The notes under the pieces: generated by a model
Told to the model about the DNA's origin: nothing
Database searches by the model: none
Seen by the model: the letters and a program-made list of their open reading frames with translations, nothing else
In this document: positions 10,140 through 19,330 of the stretch, in pieces
Layout: each line of letters begins with the position of its first letter
Numbering within the stretch: the stretch's first letter is position 1
NCBI GenBank assembly: GCA_017307755.1
Contig: JAFKGQ010000015.1
Location: 248,001-312,000, forward strand
From: Chitinophagaceae bacterium
GTDB taxonomy: Bacteria; Bacteroidota; Bacteroidia; Chitinophagales; Chitinophagaceae
Reading direction: 5' to 3'
Length of the DNA stretch: 64,000 bases
Made by a program: the position numbers and the translations under genes

Positions 10140-10967
10140 TCAGATGCGAACGCGATGAGATCCTGTGTATATATTAAAACGGTGGTCCCTCAGAAAACCG
10201 ATGAGAGTCATATTGTATTCCTGCGCCAGCTCGACGGCCAGACTGGAGGGGGCGCCTACCGCGGCAATTACCCGTATGCCTGCCATGGCTGCCTTTTGTA
10301 TCAGCTCGAAGCAGGCTCTGCCGCTGAGGAGCAGGATGTGTTTGTCGAGGGGCAGGTGGTCGTTCTGCAAGCATGACCCTATGAGTTTGTCCAGGGCGTT
10401 GTGTCGTCCGATGTCTTCTTTCAGGGAGATGATATTTCCCTGTATATCGAATAGGGCTGCCGCGTGCAGACCGCCGGTGGACCCAAATATGTCCTGTTGT
10501 CTACGAAGCTGATCCGGAAGGTCGTAAATAATGTCCGGGGTAACGAGCCAATGTCTGCCCGGCTGTGGTGCGGGACAGACTGTCTTTAGCGCTTCCAGGG
10601 AGGATTTTCCACAGACCCCGCAGCTGGAGGTGGTGTAAAAATGACGTTGCAGCCGTCCCAGGTCAAGGGGGACTGTTGTTTTCAGGCTAAGGAGTATAGA
10701 ATTGGATGTAAAGGTGGATACCAGGTCTATCGCTGTAACACCAGGGATGATACCTTCCGTATACAGGAAGCCCGTCGCCAGCTCTGTATCGTTGCCGGGA
10801 GTACGCATGGTAATGGAAACGCTCCGTTCCTGGCGATCCGCCGCGGGCCCGTATTGCAGACGGATCTCCAGCGGCTCTTCTATGGCCAGCTCATCAATGG
10901 TCGCCTGTATACCGGCGTCCTGTATCTTTTGTATCGGCAGATGGGCAATGCCCGGTGATGGAGTCAT
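10140..10967 (-). CDS. fdhD: Formate dehydrogenase accessory sulfurtransferase FdhD
   Basis: 275 residues. FdhD passes sulfur from a cysteine desulfurase to the molybdenum cofactor of FdhF-type enzymes. The signature SSCGVCGKSS holds the CxxC pair (C116 and C119). The GRHNALDKLIG and FDIQGN-type stretches and the C-terminal SLAVELAQEYNMTLIGFLR are all family features. It is the first gene of a two-gene minus-strand operon with its client oxidoreductase. The ATG at 10967 is supported by family length. Confidence 0.93.
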   Translation of the reverse strand: MTPSPGIAHLPIQKIQDAGIQATIDELAIEEPLEIRLQYGPAADRQERSVSITMRTPGNDTELATGFLYTEGIIPGVTAIDLVSTFTSNSILLSLKTTVPLDLGRLQRHFYTTSSCGVCGKSSLEALKTVCPAPQPGRHWLVTPDIIYDLPDQLRRQQDIFGSTGGLHAAALFDIQGNIISLKEDIGRHNALDKLIGSCLQNDHLPLDKHILLLSGRACFELIQKAAMAGIRVIAAVGAPSSLAVELAQEYNMTLIGFLRDHRFNIYTGSHRVRI

Positions 10968-11131
10968 AGATTAAAGTTACGCAAAAAGCCTGCCTGCTGT
11001 ATCGTAAGCGGACATCATTGTATCGGAAATGAACTTTACCGATGGTCCGGCGGGGTTTAAATGTTTGATCGTCAACTGCATTGTTTTTGGGAGAGGTCTT
11101 TGATGCAGGACATATACACCAAATTGCTGTT

Positions 11132-13492
11132 ATGTTAAAAAACTATTGGAAAATCGCCATCCGCAATCTTCTGCGGAGCAAAGGTTTTTCTTTTTTGAAC
11201 ATTGCCGGTCTTGCCCTTGGGATGGCCAGCGCCACTCTCATCCTGTTGTGGATACAGCATGAGAGCAGCTATGATACTTTTCACGAAAAAGGTGCACGTC
11301 TCTATGAGTTGATGACCAATCATTTTGCCGACGGGAAATGGGGGACGGGGACTGCCACACCCGAGATCATGCCGCCTGCCATAAAAAAAGATTGTCCGGA
11401 AGTGGAGGATGTTGTACGGATCACCTGGAGTTCGAGCTTATTGTTCAATTATAAGGATAAGGCGATAAAGGCGGAGGGTTCAGCCGCCGACACCGGTTTT
11501 TTAACAGCCTTTAGCTTTCCTTTGTTGAAGGGGGATGCCGGGACGGCGCTGAGCGACCCGTATTCCATTGTTGTCACAGAGGGGATGGCGAAGAAGTTAT
11601 TTGGTGGAGAGGACCCGATGGGAAAAGTGGTAAAGATGGACAACAAGGAGAATTTCAAGGTGACGGGCGTGTTGAAGGACCTGCCGGACAACACCCAGTT
11701 CAGGTGTGAATATATCCTTTCGTATAATTTCCTTACGATGAAAGGGTGGATCGACAGTGACTGGACGGATGTAAACAACCGTGCCTTTGTACTGTTGAAG
11801 CCTCATACTTTACCGGAGTCCGTCAATGCCCGTCTGAAGGGCATGATACACCAGTATTCCGGGGGAAAAACGACTACGGAAGCCTTTATTTATCCTTTGA
11901 ACAAGATGCGGCTGTATTCGGATTTTGAGGACAGGAAGCCTTCGGGCGGGCGTATTGTCACCGTCCGGATCTTTGGGCTGGTGGCTGGGCTGATCCTGCT
12001 CATCGCCTGTATCAACTTTATGAACCTCTCCACCGCCCGTAGCGAGCGAAGGGGCAAGGAAGTGGGTGTCCGAAAAGTAGTGGGCGCCCGTAAGTCGTCG
12101 CTGATCCTTCAATTTCTTTGTGAGTCGCTGATGATAGCTTTTATTTCGGGGGTATTGGCGTTTTTTGTGGTGCAATGGAGTCTGCCTGCTTTTGGAAAGC
12201 TAACGGACAAGCAGCTGGCGCCAGGGTATGCCAACCCGTACTTTTGGCTTTGTGCGTTGGGGTTTGTGCTTATTACGGGTCTGCTGGCGGGCAGTTACCC
12301 GGCCTTTTTTCTTTCCTCTTTCCGGCCTGCTGCCGTGTTGAAAGGTGTGGGTGTAAGGATTCATGCATTGCTGACACCCCGGAAGGTATTGGTGGTGACC
12401 CAATTTACCATTGCCATCGTGCTGATCGTCTCCTCCCTGGTCATTGCCCGGCAGATACAATATGCAGAGGATCGAAGGACAGGATATGATCAGCATAATC
12501 TTATCTATATGTATCTGGAGGGAGATATCCGATCTCATTTTCCGGCAATCAAACAGGCGTTGCTGCAGTCCGGCGCGGTGTCGGCTGTCAGTATGACTAC
12601 CTCTCCCCTGACACAGACGTGGAGCAGGGGTTCCAGTCTCAGTTGGGAAGGGATGGCGCCGAATACGCATATCAGCTTTATACGTACAGGCAGTACCGGA
12701 GGGATTGTAAAGGCTGCGGGTCTGAAGCTGGCGGATGGAAGGGACCTTGATGTTTATACGTATCCTACGGACTCGTCCGCCTGTCTGCTGAATGAGACGG
12801 CTATAAAGATGATGGGGATCAAAAACCCTATCGGGCAGTGGATCTTTGACGATCCCGTCAAATGGCATATTGTGGGTGTCGTAAAGGATTTTGTCATGGG
12901 TAGTCCGTACGAGCCCATTCTTCCCCTCATCATCAAGGGGCCAAAATTCTATATGTCTACCATGCATATCAAGCTGAATGGCGAGCATCCTACCCGGGAG
13001 AACCTGGCTATTCTGGAAAAAATATTTAAGACGTACAATCCTGCATATCCTTTTGAATATCATTTTATCGACGCAGACTATGCGTACAAGTTCAACAACG
13101 AGCGATTGACGGGCAAACTGGCCGGCCTGTTTGCAGGATTGACCATTCTTATTTCCTGTCTGGGGCTTTTTGGGTTGGCGGCCTATATGGCGGAGAGCCG
13201 GACCAAGGAAATAGGCATACGAAAGGTATTAGGGGCAAGCGCTGTGCGCATATCTCTGCTGCTGTCGTCCGGGTTCGTACGGCTGGTGCTGATAGCGATA
13301 GCGGTAGCGACGCCGATCGCCTGGTATGTGACGTATAAATGGCTGCAGGGGTATAGTTACCGGGTGAGTATACAGTGGTGGTGGTTTGCCGCGGCAGGTT
13401 TGACGGCCGTGGGGATTGCGCTGCTGGCTGTCAGCGCACAGAGTATACGGGCGGCGACGGCAAATCCGGTGGAGAGTCTGCGATCGGAATAG
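11132..13492 (+). CDS. MacB/FtsX-type ABC transporter permease
   Basis: 786 residues from ATG 11132, which gives the usual Bacteroidota start MLKNYWKIAIRNLLRSKG; a TTG 51 bases upstream adds an unlikely extension. Organisation: N-terminal membrane helix, MacB-like periplasmic core (about 45-260), three helices with the FtsX motif (STARSERRGKEVGVRKVVGA), a second periplasmic region, and a second FtsX block (AESRTKEIGIRKVLGA). This duplicated permease form is widespread in Bacteroidota and is thought to act in mechanotransmission or efflux with a separate ATPase. No ATPase is adjacent, so the substrate is unknown. Confidence 0.88.
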   Translation: MLKNYWKIAIRNLLRSKGFSFLNIAGLALGMASATLILLWIQHESSYDTFHEKGARLYELMTNHFADGKWGTGTATPEIMPPAIKKDCPEVEDVVRITWSSSLLFNYKDKAIKAEGSAADTGFLTAFSFPLLKGDAGTALSDPYSIVVTEGMAKKLFGGEDPMGKVVKMDNKENFKVTGVLKDLPDNTQFRCEYILSYNFLTMKGWIDSDWTDVNNRAFVLLKPHTLPESVNARLKGMIHQYSGGKTTTEAFIYPLNKMRLYSDFEDRKPSGGRIVTVRIFGLVAGLILLIACINFMNLSTARSERRGKEVGVRKVVGARKSSLILQFLCESLMIAFISGVLAFFVVQWSLPAFGKLTDKQLAPGYANPYFWLCALGFVLITGLLAGSYPAFFLSSFRPAAVLKGVGVRIHALLTPRKVLVVTQFTIAIVLIVSSLVIARQIQYAEDRRTGYDQHNLIYMYLEGDIRSHFPAIKQALLQSGAVSAVSMTTSPLTQTWSRGSSLSWEGMAPNTHISFIRTGSTGGIVKAAGLKLADGRDLDVYTYPTDSSACLLNETAIKMMGIKNPIGQWIFDDPVKWHIVGVVKDFVMGSPYEPILPLIIKGPKFYMSTMHIKLNGEHPTRENLAILEKIFKTYNPAYPFEYHFIDADYAYKFNNERLTGKLAGLFAGLTILISCLGLFGLAAYMAESRTKEIGIRKVLGASAVRISLLLSSGFVRLVLIAIAVATPIAWYVTYKWLQGYSYRVSIQWWWFAAAGLTAVGIALLAVSAQSIRAATANPVESLRSE

Positions 13493-13527
13493 TGCTACTC
13501 CGGACATAGTTTCGTGCTGATCAGTAC

Positions 13528-14658
13528 TTACAAGGGTATAGATTGAGCATATAGAACTATCTTTTGAGATGGTTCCAGCACTTTTGTTTCCCGATAGAAA
13601 TTCTCAAGCATCGATATCTCTACCCATCCGGACCCTAATACTTCCTTATTGAATAACTCTTCAAATATTTCCGTATCAATTGACGCATTGCGAATTTTGT
13701 AAAACTCCAGCATGTACTCTTTGTATCCTTCTGTTTTTAGATCATCCACCCTGCATACGGGTAAATGATATCCGGTTGTAACCAGATCATTTGATTCCTG
13801 AAATTTGTTAGTGGGTCGTATAAATGCACAACAAAAGGGGCGTTTAAATGACCCGGGGGTATTTTCAAGAGGTGTTCTTTTACAAAAGGCGCTCATACAA
13901 AAGCAATCTTTCATTTTTTCAAGCTGATGCCTGAGGTTGTTATTTTTAGAGAAATAGAGTTTTAAGTTTTCCCAGATCTTATATTGTATAGCCGCTATTC
14001 TTACGTTTTCGTTTGTTTTGTCATACTGTTCATAAATCAGGTCAGCGCCTGTTACTGCTTCTGATGGGTTTGGATGTAATATGGCGACCCTAAAAAATGT
14101 TTTTGTTTCTTTGTTAATGTATGTATTGAATTTCCCTAGCTGATTTTGAACCCAGATCTTATCAGGGCGTTGCAGGAACGCGTCGTTTAGTATTGCCTGG
14201 CTCTCGGTAATCTTTTCTAAATTAAGAAAACTTTTTTCACTGAGATCCTTTATCGCGCTGAGATTGGCAAGCTCTTTTTTTAATGTCTTTTCATATGGGT
14301 CTTCCAGGTATGCCTTGTCGCCTGAAAGTGCAGCGGCATCGGGATGCTTTATATGTTGGGCTAATTGTTTTTTTATCTCTGATATCTGTTGCTCTAAAAG
14401 GAGGTCTGCCGAATCTTTCACATCCTCTTTGGAAAAGGGCGCCAATGTTGATCTGTCTAAGTGTTCGGCGATATTTTTTAATCTTCCCTTTTCGTATTCG
14501 CCTATCTTCGAATTTCCCATGAGCGTAGGAGCGATCTCAATAGCAAATTTTATAGCATCCATGTGAGAAATGTAGGGATCTTTTTTTACTATAGAAAGAA
14601 GCTCTTTCAGGGCAGTGACCACCAGCCATTCGGATTGTATTTTGTCTAATTTTTTCAT
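13528..14658 (-). CDS. Unknown protein with a possible PD-(D/E)xK-like motif and a cysteine cluster
   Basis: 376 residues, not recognised as a named family. The first half is helical and charged. Near the middle, E200, GAD (D206) and QYK (Q225, K227) are spaced like the E...GAD...QxK signature of PD-(D/E)xK nuclease folds. A cysteine group follows (C252, C254, C259, C276, C277) that could bind zinc. The gene is clearly AT-richer than its neighbours, which suggests transfer. It begins 17 bases after the sigma-like gene on the same strand, so both are probably co-transcribed. The nuclease idea rests on one motif and is tentative; a regulatory or signalling protein is equally possible. Confidence 0.6.
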   Translation of the reverse strand: MKKLDKIQSEWLVVTALKELLSIVKKDPYISHMDAIKFAIEIAPTLMGNSKIGEYEKGRLKNIAEHLDRSTLAPFSKEDVKDSADLLLEQQISEIKKQLAQHIKHPDAAALSGDKAYLEDPYEKTLKKELANLSAIKDLSEKSFLNLEKITESQAILNDAFLQRPDKIWVQNQLGKFNTYINKETKTFFRVAILHPNPSEAVTGADLIYEQYDKTNENVRIAAIQYKIWENLKLYFSKNNNLRHQLEKMKDCFCMSAFCKRTPLENTPGSFKRPFCCAFIRPTNKFQESNDLVTTGYHLPVCRVDDLKTEGYKEYMLEFYKIRNASIDTEIFEELFNKEVLGSGWVEISMLENFYRETKVLEPSQKIVLYAQSIPL

Positions 14659-14675
14659 TCAGACATCAGAGTCAT

Positions 14676-14969
14676 CTATTTTTCAAAAGATTGACGTTTC
14701 TTCGTTGAGTGTCTCAAATAATCAATACAGCTATTTCTTGCACTGATGAATAAAAACGCTCTTATTTCCGATTCGGACCCAATCTGGTCGCGTAAACGAA
14801 ATAATTTTATAAATGTCTCTTTGGTAATATCTTCAGCATCGGCGATATTCACCCCAAAACGGAGCGTTAAATAAAATACCTGGGGATAGAATTGATCATA
14901 TACTACAGCAAATTCCTTTAGGCTGCCTTCTGTGAATTTTTCAAAGCTTATGGAAGTGTTCTTTTCCAT
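14676..14969 (-). CDS. Short ECF-type sigma-70 protein, region 2 only
   Basis: 97 residues from ATG 14969 (a TTG at 15002 would add 11 residues). VYDQFYPQVFYLTLRFG, AEDITKETFIKLFRLRDQI and IRAFLFISARNSCIDYLRH match region 2 of Bacteroidota extracytoplasmic-function sigma factors: core polymerase binding and -10 recognition. A stop follows directly after the region 2 end (KKRQSFEK). Region 4, needed for -35 recognition, is absent, and the next open frame is not region 4-like. No FecR anti-sigma gene is nearby. It is either a decayed sigma factor or a deliberately short polymerase-binding protein paired with the downstream gene. Confidence 0.72.
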   Translation of the reverse strand: MEKNTSISFEKFTEGSLKEFAVVYDQFYPQVFYLTLRFGVNIADAEDITKETFIKLFRLRDQIGSESEIRAFLFISARNSCIDYLRHSTKKRQSFEK

Positions 14970-15055
14970 TTGGCAAATGCGGATATGAGGTGAACTAAAC
15001 AAAAATAAGGAGTATCGGAAAGAAAAGATAAAGTATTTATGGATTATATTACAGC

Positions 15056-17353
15056 ATGAGAAAACCGCTGATCCGGCCGTTGCCGGCTTGTTTCTTTTTT
15101 TTTACTATACTACTGTCACCAGGGGTTGAACAATGTTTTGCCCAGCATTTTTCCACAGGAGAGCTGAAGCGTTATGAAAATGAGGCCCGCCAGGTGCAGA
15201 TCATACGCGACAAATGGGGTATCCCGCATATTTATGGCAAAACAGATGCGTCTGTTGTGTTCGGGTTGATGTATGCCGAATGCGAGGAGGATTTTAGCAG
15301 GGTCGAGAAGAATTATCTGGAAGTGATGGGCCGGCAGGCGGAAGTATATGGGGAATCCTATCTGCACGATGACCTGATGATGCGTCTGATCTATGACAGC
15401 GCGCAGGCTGTGAAAGATTATGAAAGCAGTCCCGCGTGGATGCATAAATTATTGGATGCATTTGCGGATGGCGTTAATTACTATCTCTACAAACATCCGG
15501 CCGTCCGGCCCCGGGCGCTGCGTCACTGGGAGCCCTGGTATGCGCTGATGTTTACGGATGGCAGTGTTTCCGCCACCAGCACCGGCGGAATAAAGGCCGA
15601 TGAAACCTGGGAGTTCTATACCAGCAAGGAGCTAAATGTGATCAAGCCGCCTAGAAAGGTTCAGCATGTTTCTGCTGCTGAAAAAATGGTGCTGGAAGAC
15701 CGGGGGATATTGCCGCCGAGATCGGAACCCTCGAATGAAGAGCCAGCCCCCGACATCGGCTCCAACGGTTTTGCCATCGCCCCCTCCCGTACTGCTCATG
15801 GGAATACCCTGTTATATATCAACCCCCATGTACCTTATTATTTCCGGATGGAAGTGCAGTTGGTCAGCGAAGAAGGGCTGAATACCTACGGCGCCGTCAC
15901 CTGGGGGCAGTTCTTTATCTACCAGGGTTTTAACGAGCATTGTGGTTGGATGCATACTTCCAGCTATGCCGATGTGGCGGATCTGTATATAGAGAAAGTG
16001 AGCCGGCAAGACCAGGGTTGGGTGTATGCATATGAAGGCGGGTCGCGGAATGTGACGGGGAAATCTTTTACAATATTGTGTAAGAAGGATGATCAGTTGG
16101 CGTCTTATTCTTTTACCGGCTTGTATACGCATCATGGTCCTGTGGTCTGTGCCCGGGATGGAGGATGGCTCAGTCTGAAAGAGTACAACCGTAGTTTGAA
16201 TGCTTTGCTGGAAGCCTGGCTCATTACCAAGGCCCGGTCATTTGACGAATACAAACAGGCTATGGACCTCCGGGCCAATACCACTAATAATACCGTCTAT
16301 GCGGATGACAAGGGCAATATCGCTTATTGGCATGGCAACTTTATGCCCCGACGGGATACGGCCTATGACTGGAGCCGTCCGGTAGATGGCACTACAGCTG
16401 CCACGGAATGGAAGGGATTACATAAGCTGGACGAGATCGTACACGTATACAACCCTGCCACCGGATGGATACAGAATTGCAATTCCACCCCTTTCAGCCT
16501 TGCCGGCAGTAGTAGTCCCCGCCGGGAGGATTATCCTTACTATATGGCTCCGGACGGGGAGAATTTCCGGGCCTTGAATGCAGTGCGTCTGTTTAATACT
16601 GCCGGGGGGCTCACCCTGGACAGTCTTATCGCAAAAGGGTATGATACTTATCTGACGGCTTTTGACAGGCTGCTGCCGGCGCTGTTCGATGGGTATGAAG
16701 GAGCCAGCGGTCCGGATAAAGCGTTTGTAAATGAGGCCGTCGATACTTTAAGACGATGGGACCGGCGGAGTGCTCTGCATTCCGTCGCCACCACCCTGGC
16801 CGTTGAATGGGGAATGCGGATGATGCGGTTTGCACCCAGGTCTGTGCGACCGGAAGACGGCTCGTATGCAGTGGATAATGTAATGGCTGAGATCAGGAAT
16901 ACTTCGGCGGAGCAGCGTTTGCATGAGCTGGAGAATGTCCTTACGGACCTGCGGGGGAGATTTGGCACCTGGAAGATAGCCTGGGGCGAACTGTGCCGCT
17001 ATCAACGTCTGACCGGCAGGATCAATGAGGATTATGATGATGCGCAACCCAGTCTGCCTGTGGGACTGACGTCCTCCGCCTTTGGCGCTTTGCCTTCGGT
17101 GCAGAGCCGGGTCATGACCGGTGTGAAAAAAAGATATGCTTATTCCGGCAACAGTTTTATCGCTGCTGTGGAATTTGGGAAACGGCTTCACGCGAGGACC
17201 ATCGTAACGGGAGGAGAGAGCAGCAACCCTGCTTCGCCGCATTTCTCCGATCAGGCGGAGGGGTATTTGGACGGGCATTTTAAAGAGGTGTTGTTCTATA
17301 AGGAGGATGTGATGAAGAACGTGGAGAAAACCTACCGGCCGGGGGAGGAATAA
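15056..17353 (+). CDS. Penicillin acylase-family Ntn hydrolase (periplasmic)
   Basis: 765 residues with a signal peptide ending near CFAQ (about residue 30). RDKWGIPHIYGKTDASVVFGLMYAECEEDF is the classical alpha-chain start. Self-cleavage should occur before S236 in GSNGFAI, giving the N-terminal nucleophile of the beta chain; INPHVPY and the Asn-rich NTTNNTVYAD follow. The family removes acyl groups from amides: beta-lactams, acyl-homoserine lactones or other N-acyl amino compounds. The substrate cannot be read from sequence. The gene is divergent from the sigma-like gene, with 86 bases between the starts. Confidence 0.88.
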   Translation: MRKPLIRPLPACFFFFTILLSPGVEQCFAQHFSTGELKRYENEARQVQIIRDKWGIPHIYGKTDASVVFGLMYAECEEDFSRVEKNYLEVMGRQAEVYGESYLHDDLMMRLIYDSAQAVKDYESSPAWMHKLLDAFADGVNYYLYKHPAVRPRALRHWEPWYALMFTDGSVSATSTGGIKADETWEFYTSKELNVIKPPRKVQHVSAAEKMVLEDRGILPPRSEPSNEEPAPDIGSNGFAIAPSRTAHGNTLLYINPHVPYYFRMEVQLVSEEGLNTYGAVTWGQFFIYQGFNEHCGWMHTSSYADVADLYIEKVSRQDQGWVYAYEGGSRNVTGKSFTILCKKDDQLASYSFTGLYTHHGPVVCARDGGWLSLKEYNRSLNALLEAWLITKARSFDEYKQAMDLRANTTNNTVYADDKGNIAYWHGNFMPRRDTAYDWSRPVDGTTAATEWKGLHKLDEIVHVYNPATGWIQNCNSTPFSLAGSSSPRREDYPYYMAPDGENFRALNAVRLFNTAGGLTLDSLIAKGYDTYLTAFDRLLPALFDGYEGASGPDKAFVNEAVDTLRRWDRRSALHSVATTLAVEWGMRMMRFAPRSVRPEDGSYAVDNVMAEIRNTSAEQRLHELENVLTDLRGRFGTWKIAWGELCRYQRLTGRINEDYDDAQPSLPVGLTSSAFGALPSVQSRVMTGVKKRYAYSGNSFIAAVEFGKRLHARTIVTGGESSNPASPHFSDQAEGYLDGHFKEVLFYKEDVMKNVEKTYRPGEE

Positions 17354-17463
17354 GTCTGAAAGGGACTGAAATACCGGTTTCATCGATTGCCAGGAGGCTT
17401 TGGCGGGTTAATATTTTTTGCACCAGGGGGAAGACCTAATTTTGGCTCGGGATACAATAGCTT

Positions 17464-18522
17464 ATGTTCCTGAGGAAAAAATATATCATCATATTTGCGC
17501 ATATCATCCTCTGGGCGATCCTGGGCTTTATTTTTATCGCTCATGTCCCCCTGACGATCGGGCTGAACTTTCCCAAAGAATATTGGATCAAGCAATCGGT
17601 GATGTTCTCGCTGCTGATAGGGTTGTATTATCTGAATGGCGGGGTACTTGTGCCGCGCCTGCTATACAGGCAAAAACCTGTGAAGTTCATCCTCCTGCAT
17701 TTAGCCATCATCGCGCTGTTGTGCTCCGGGGGCTTTATTTACGATGGCTGGGCGCATATACAGGAAGGTATTGTGAGATCGATCAATGAAAAATTTGTGG
17801 GGAAATTACAAATTACGCTCACCGGCATTAAACTCGACACTACTCTACTCCTCACCTCCTGTCTGCTGGTGGGACTCAGCACCAGCATATCTATCACCCG
17901 GCTTTGGCAGAAAGATTTGCTGAGGAGCCAGCAATTGGTGCAGAAGCAGCTTGACTCAGAATTGTCTTTTCTCAAAGCGCAGATACATCCTCATTTCTTT
18001 TTTAATACCCTGAACAATATTTATGCGCTTACCTTCATCGACGTAGAGAGTTCACGGGCATCGCTGCATAAATTATCCCGTATGATGCGCTACCTGTTGT
18101 ACGAAACGCAGAATGACCGGACCTCCCTTCAAAGAGAAGTGGATTTTGTAAAGGATTATATACAGCTGATGCAACTGCGGGTAAACGGGCATACTACCGT
18201 GCAATTTGAAGAGCCTCGGGCCATCAGTGAAAAAGTAATCGCGCCGATGATCCTGTTACCTTTTGTGGAAAACGCCTTTAAGCATGGCGTCCATGCGGTG
18301 AAAGAAAGCCGGATATCGGTGAAGGTTCGGCAGGAAGGCGACCTGCTGACCCTGGAGGTAGAGAATACCCTTTTTGCCCGCAGGGGGCAGAGCATCGACG
18401 ACGGAGGTATCGGTCTTTCCAATACCAAGCGCAGGCTGGACCTGATCTATGCGGAACATTACCAGTTGCATTGCGGACCGGAACAGGACAAATATTGCGT
18501 ACGTTTAGAACTGGAGCTATGA
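17464..18522 (+). CDS. LytS/YehU-type sensor histidine kinase
   Basis: 352 residues. Four hydrophobic segments in the first 150 residues form a membrane sensor without a separate domain. The His_kinase domain holds AQIHPHFFFNTLNN with phospho-acceptor H175, followed by MILLPFVENAFKHG and DGGIGLSN, the N and G boxes of the ATPase. Its stop overlaps the ATG of the LytTR regulator, so the two form a translationally coupled two-component pair. Confidence 0.92.
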   Translation: MFLRKKYIIIFAHIILWAILGFIFIAHVPLTIGLNFPKEYWIKQSVMFSLLIGLYYLNGGVLVPRLLYRQKPVKFILLHLAIIALLCSGGFIYDGWAHIQEGIVRSINEKFVGKLQITLTGIKLDTTLLLTSCLLVGLSTSISITRLWQKDLLRSQQLVQKQLDSELSFLKAQIHPHFFFNTLNNIYALTFIDVESSRASLHKLSRMMRYLLYETQNDRTSLQREVDFVKDYIQLMQLRVNGHTTVQFEEPRAISEKVIAPMILLPFVENAFKHGVHAVKESRISVKVRQEGDLLTLEVENTLFARRGQSIDDGGIGLSNTKRRLDLIYAEHYQLHCGPEQDKYCVRLELEL

Positions 18523-19244
18523 TAAAGTTACGTTGTATAGCCGTAGATGATGAGCCGCTGGCGCTTGCACTGGTGTGTAACTTTATTGAACAAACGCCCT
18601 TTCTGGAGCTGGCGGGTCGTTATTCCAGCGCTATCGAAGCTTTGAAAAGTCTTCATTCTATGGAGATCCAGCTGATCTTTATGGATATACAGATGCCGGA
18701 CTTCAATGGCATGGAGCTGGCTAAGGTACTGGCGCGGGACAGGTCAACGCAGGCTCCGAAGATCATATTTACCACGGCATACAACCATTTTGCCCTGGAA
18801 AGCTATCGGGTAGATGCGTTGGACTATCTTTTGAAACCTTTCAATTACGAAGAATTCCTGCATGCAGCGGGCAAGGCGAAGGATTACGTCGAACGTTCGA
18901 TCAACAATGCGGCCGACATCGAGAGCAATTCTATATTTATAAAGGTGGAATATAAATGGGTGAACGTGCTGTTGAGCGATATACTATATATCGAAGGTGT
19001 GAAGGATTATGTGAAGATCTATCTGTCGACGAAAAGCAGCCTTTTGTCGCTGAATTCCCTGAAGAACATGGAAGATAAATTGCCGGCCAGGCAGTTCATG
19101 CGGCTAAACCGGAGCTGCATAGTTTCACTGTCCAAAATTACGGCCGTCACCAAAACGGCCGTCCAGATCAACGATATTGTCATACCTGTGGGTGAGAATT
19201 ACAGAGAGAGTTTTAGCCAGTTTATCAAGAACTGGATCGTATAG
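18519..19244 (+). CDS. LytTR-family response regulator
   Basis: 241 residues from ATG 18519, chosen because it overlaps the kinase stop in an ATGA arrangement and starts directly with the receiver domain. Receiver: DDE at residues 10-12, phospho-acceptor D56 (FMDIQMPDFNG), and conserved Lys in LLKPF. A C-terminal LytTR DNA-binding domain occupies about 140-241 (YIEGVKDYVKIYL, FMRLNRSCIVSLSKI). It is the cognate partner of the upstream kinase. The regulated genes are unknown. Confidence 0.93.
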   Translation: MIKLRCIAVDDEPLALALVCNFIEQTPFLELAGRYSSAIEALKSLHSMEIQLIFMDIQMPDFNGMELAKVLARDRSTQAPKIIFTTAYNHFALESYRVDALDYLLKPFNYEEFLHAAGKAKDYVERSINNAADIESNSIFIKVEYKWVNVLLSDILYIEGVKDYVKIYLSTKSSLLSLNSLKNMEDKLPARQFMRLNRSCIVSLSKITAVTKTAVQINDIVIPVGENYRESFSQFIKNWIV

Positions 19245-19249
19245 CCAGC

Positions 19250-19276
19250 AAAAAGATTGCAGCCAGGATCTTTTTT
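19250..19276 (+). terminator. Possible weak terminator after the LytTR gene
   Basis: An 8-base inverted repeat (AAAAAGAT at 19250-19257, ATCTTTTT at 19268-19275) with a 10-base loop is followed by one more T. The stem is AT-rich, so termination would be inefficient. Confidence 0.35.
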
Positions 19277-19330
19277 CCATGTTGAATGGGTATGGATATT
19301 CCATTGTCGTAATTTTTTAAAATCACTTGT

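Noticed and set aside
12200..13063. 287-residue minus-strand open frame inside the permease gene
   Set aside because: Shadow frame rich in His/Arg, fully covered by the clear FtsX-type coding sequence.
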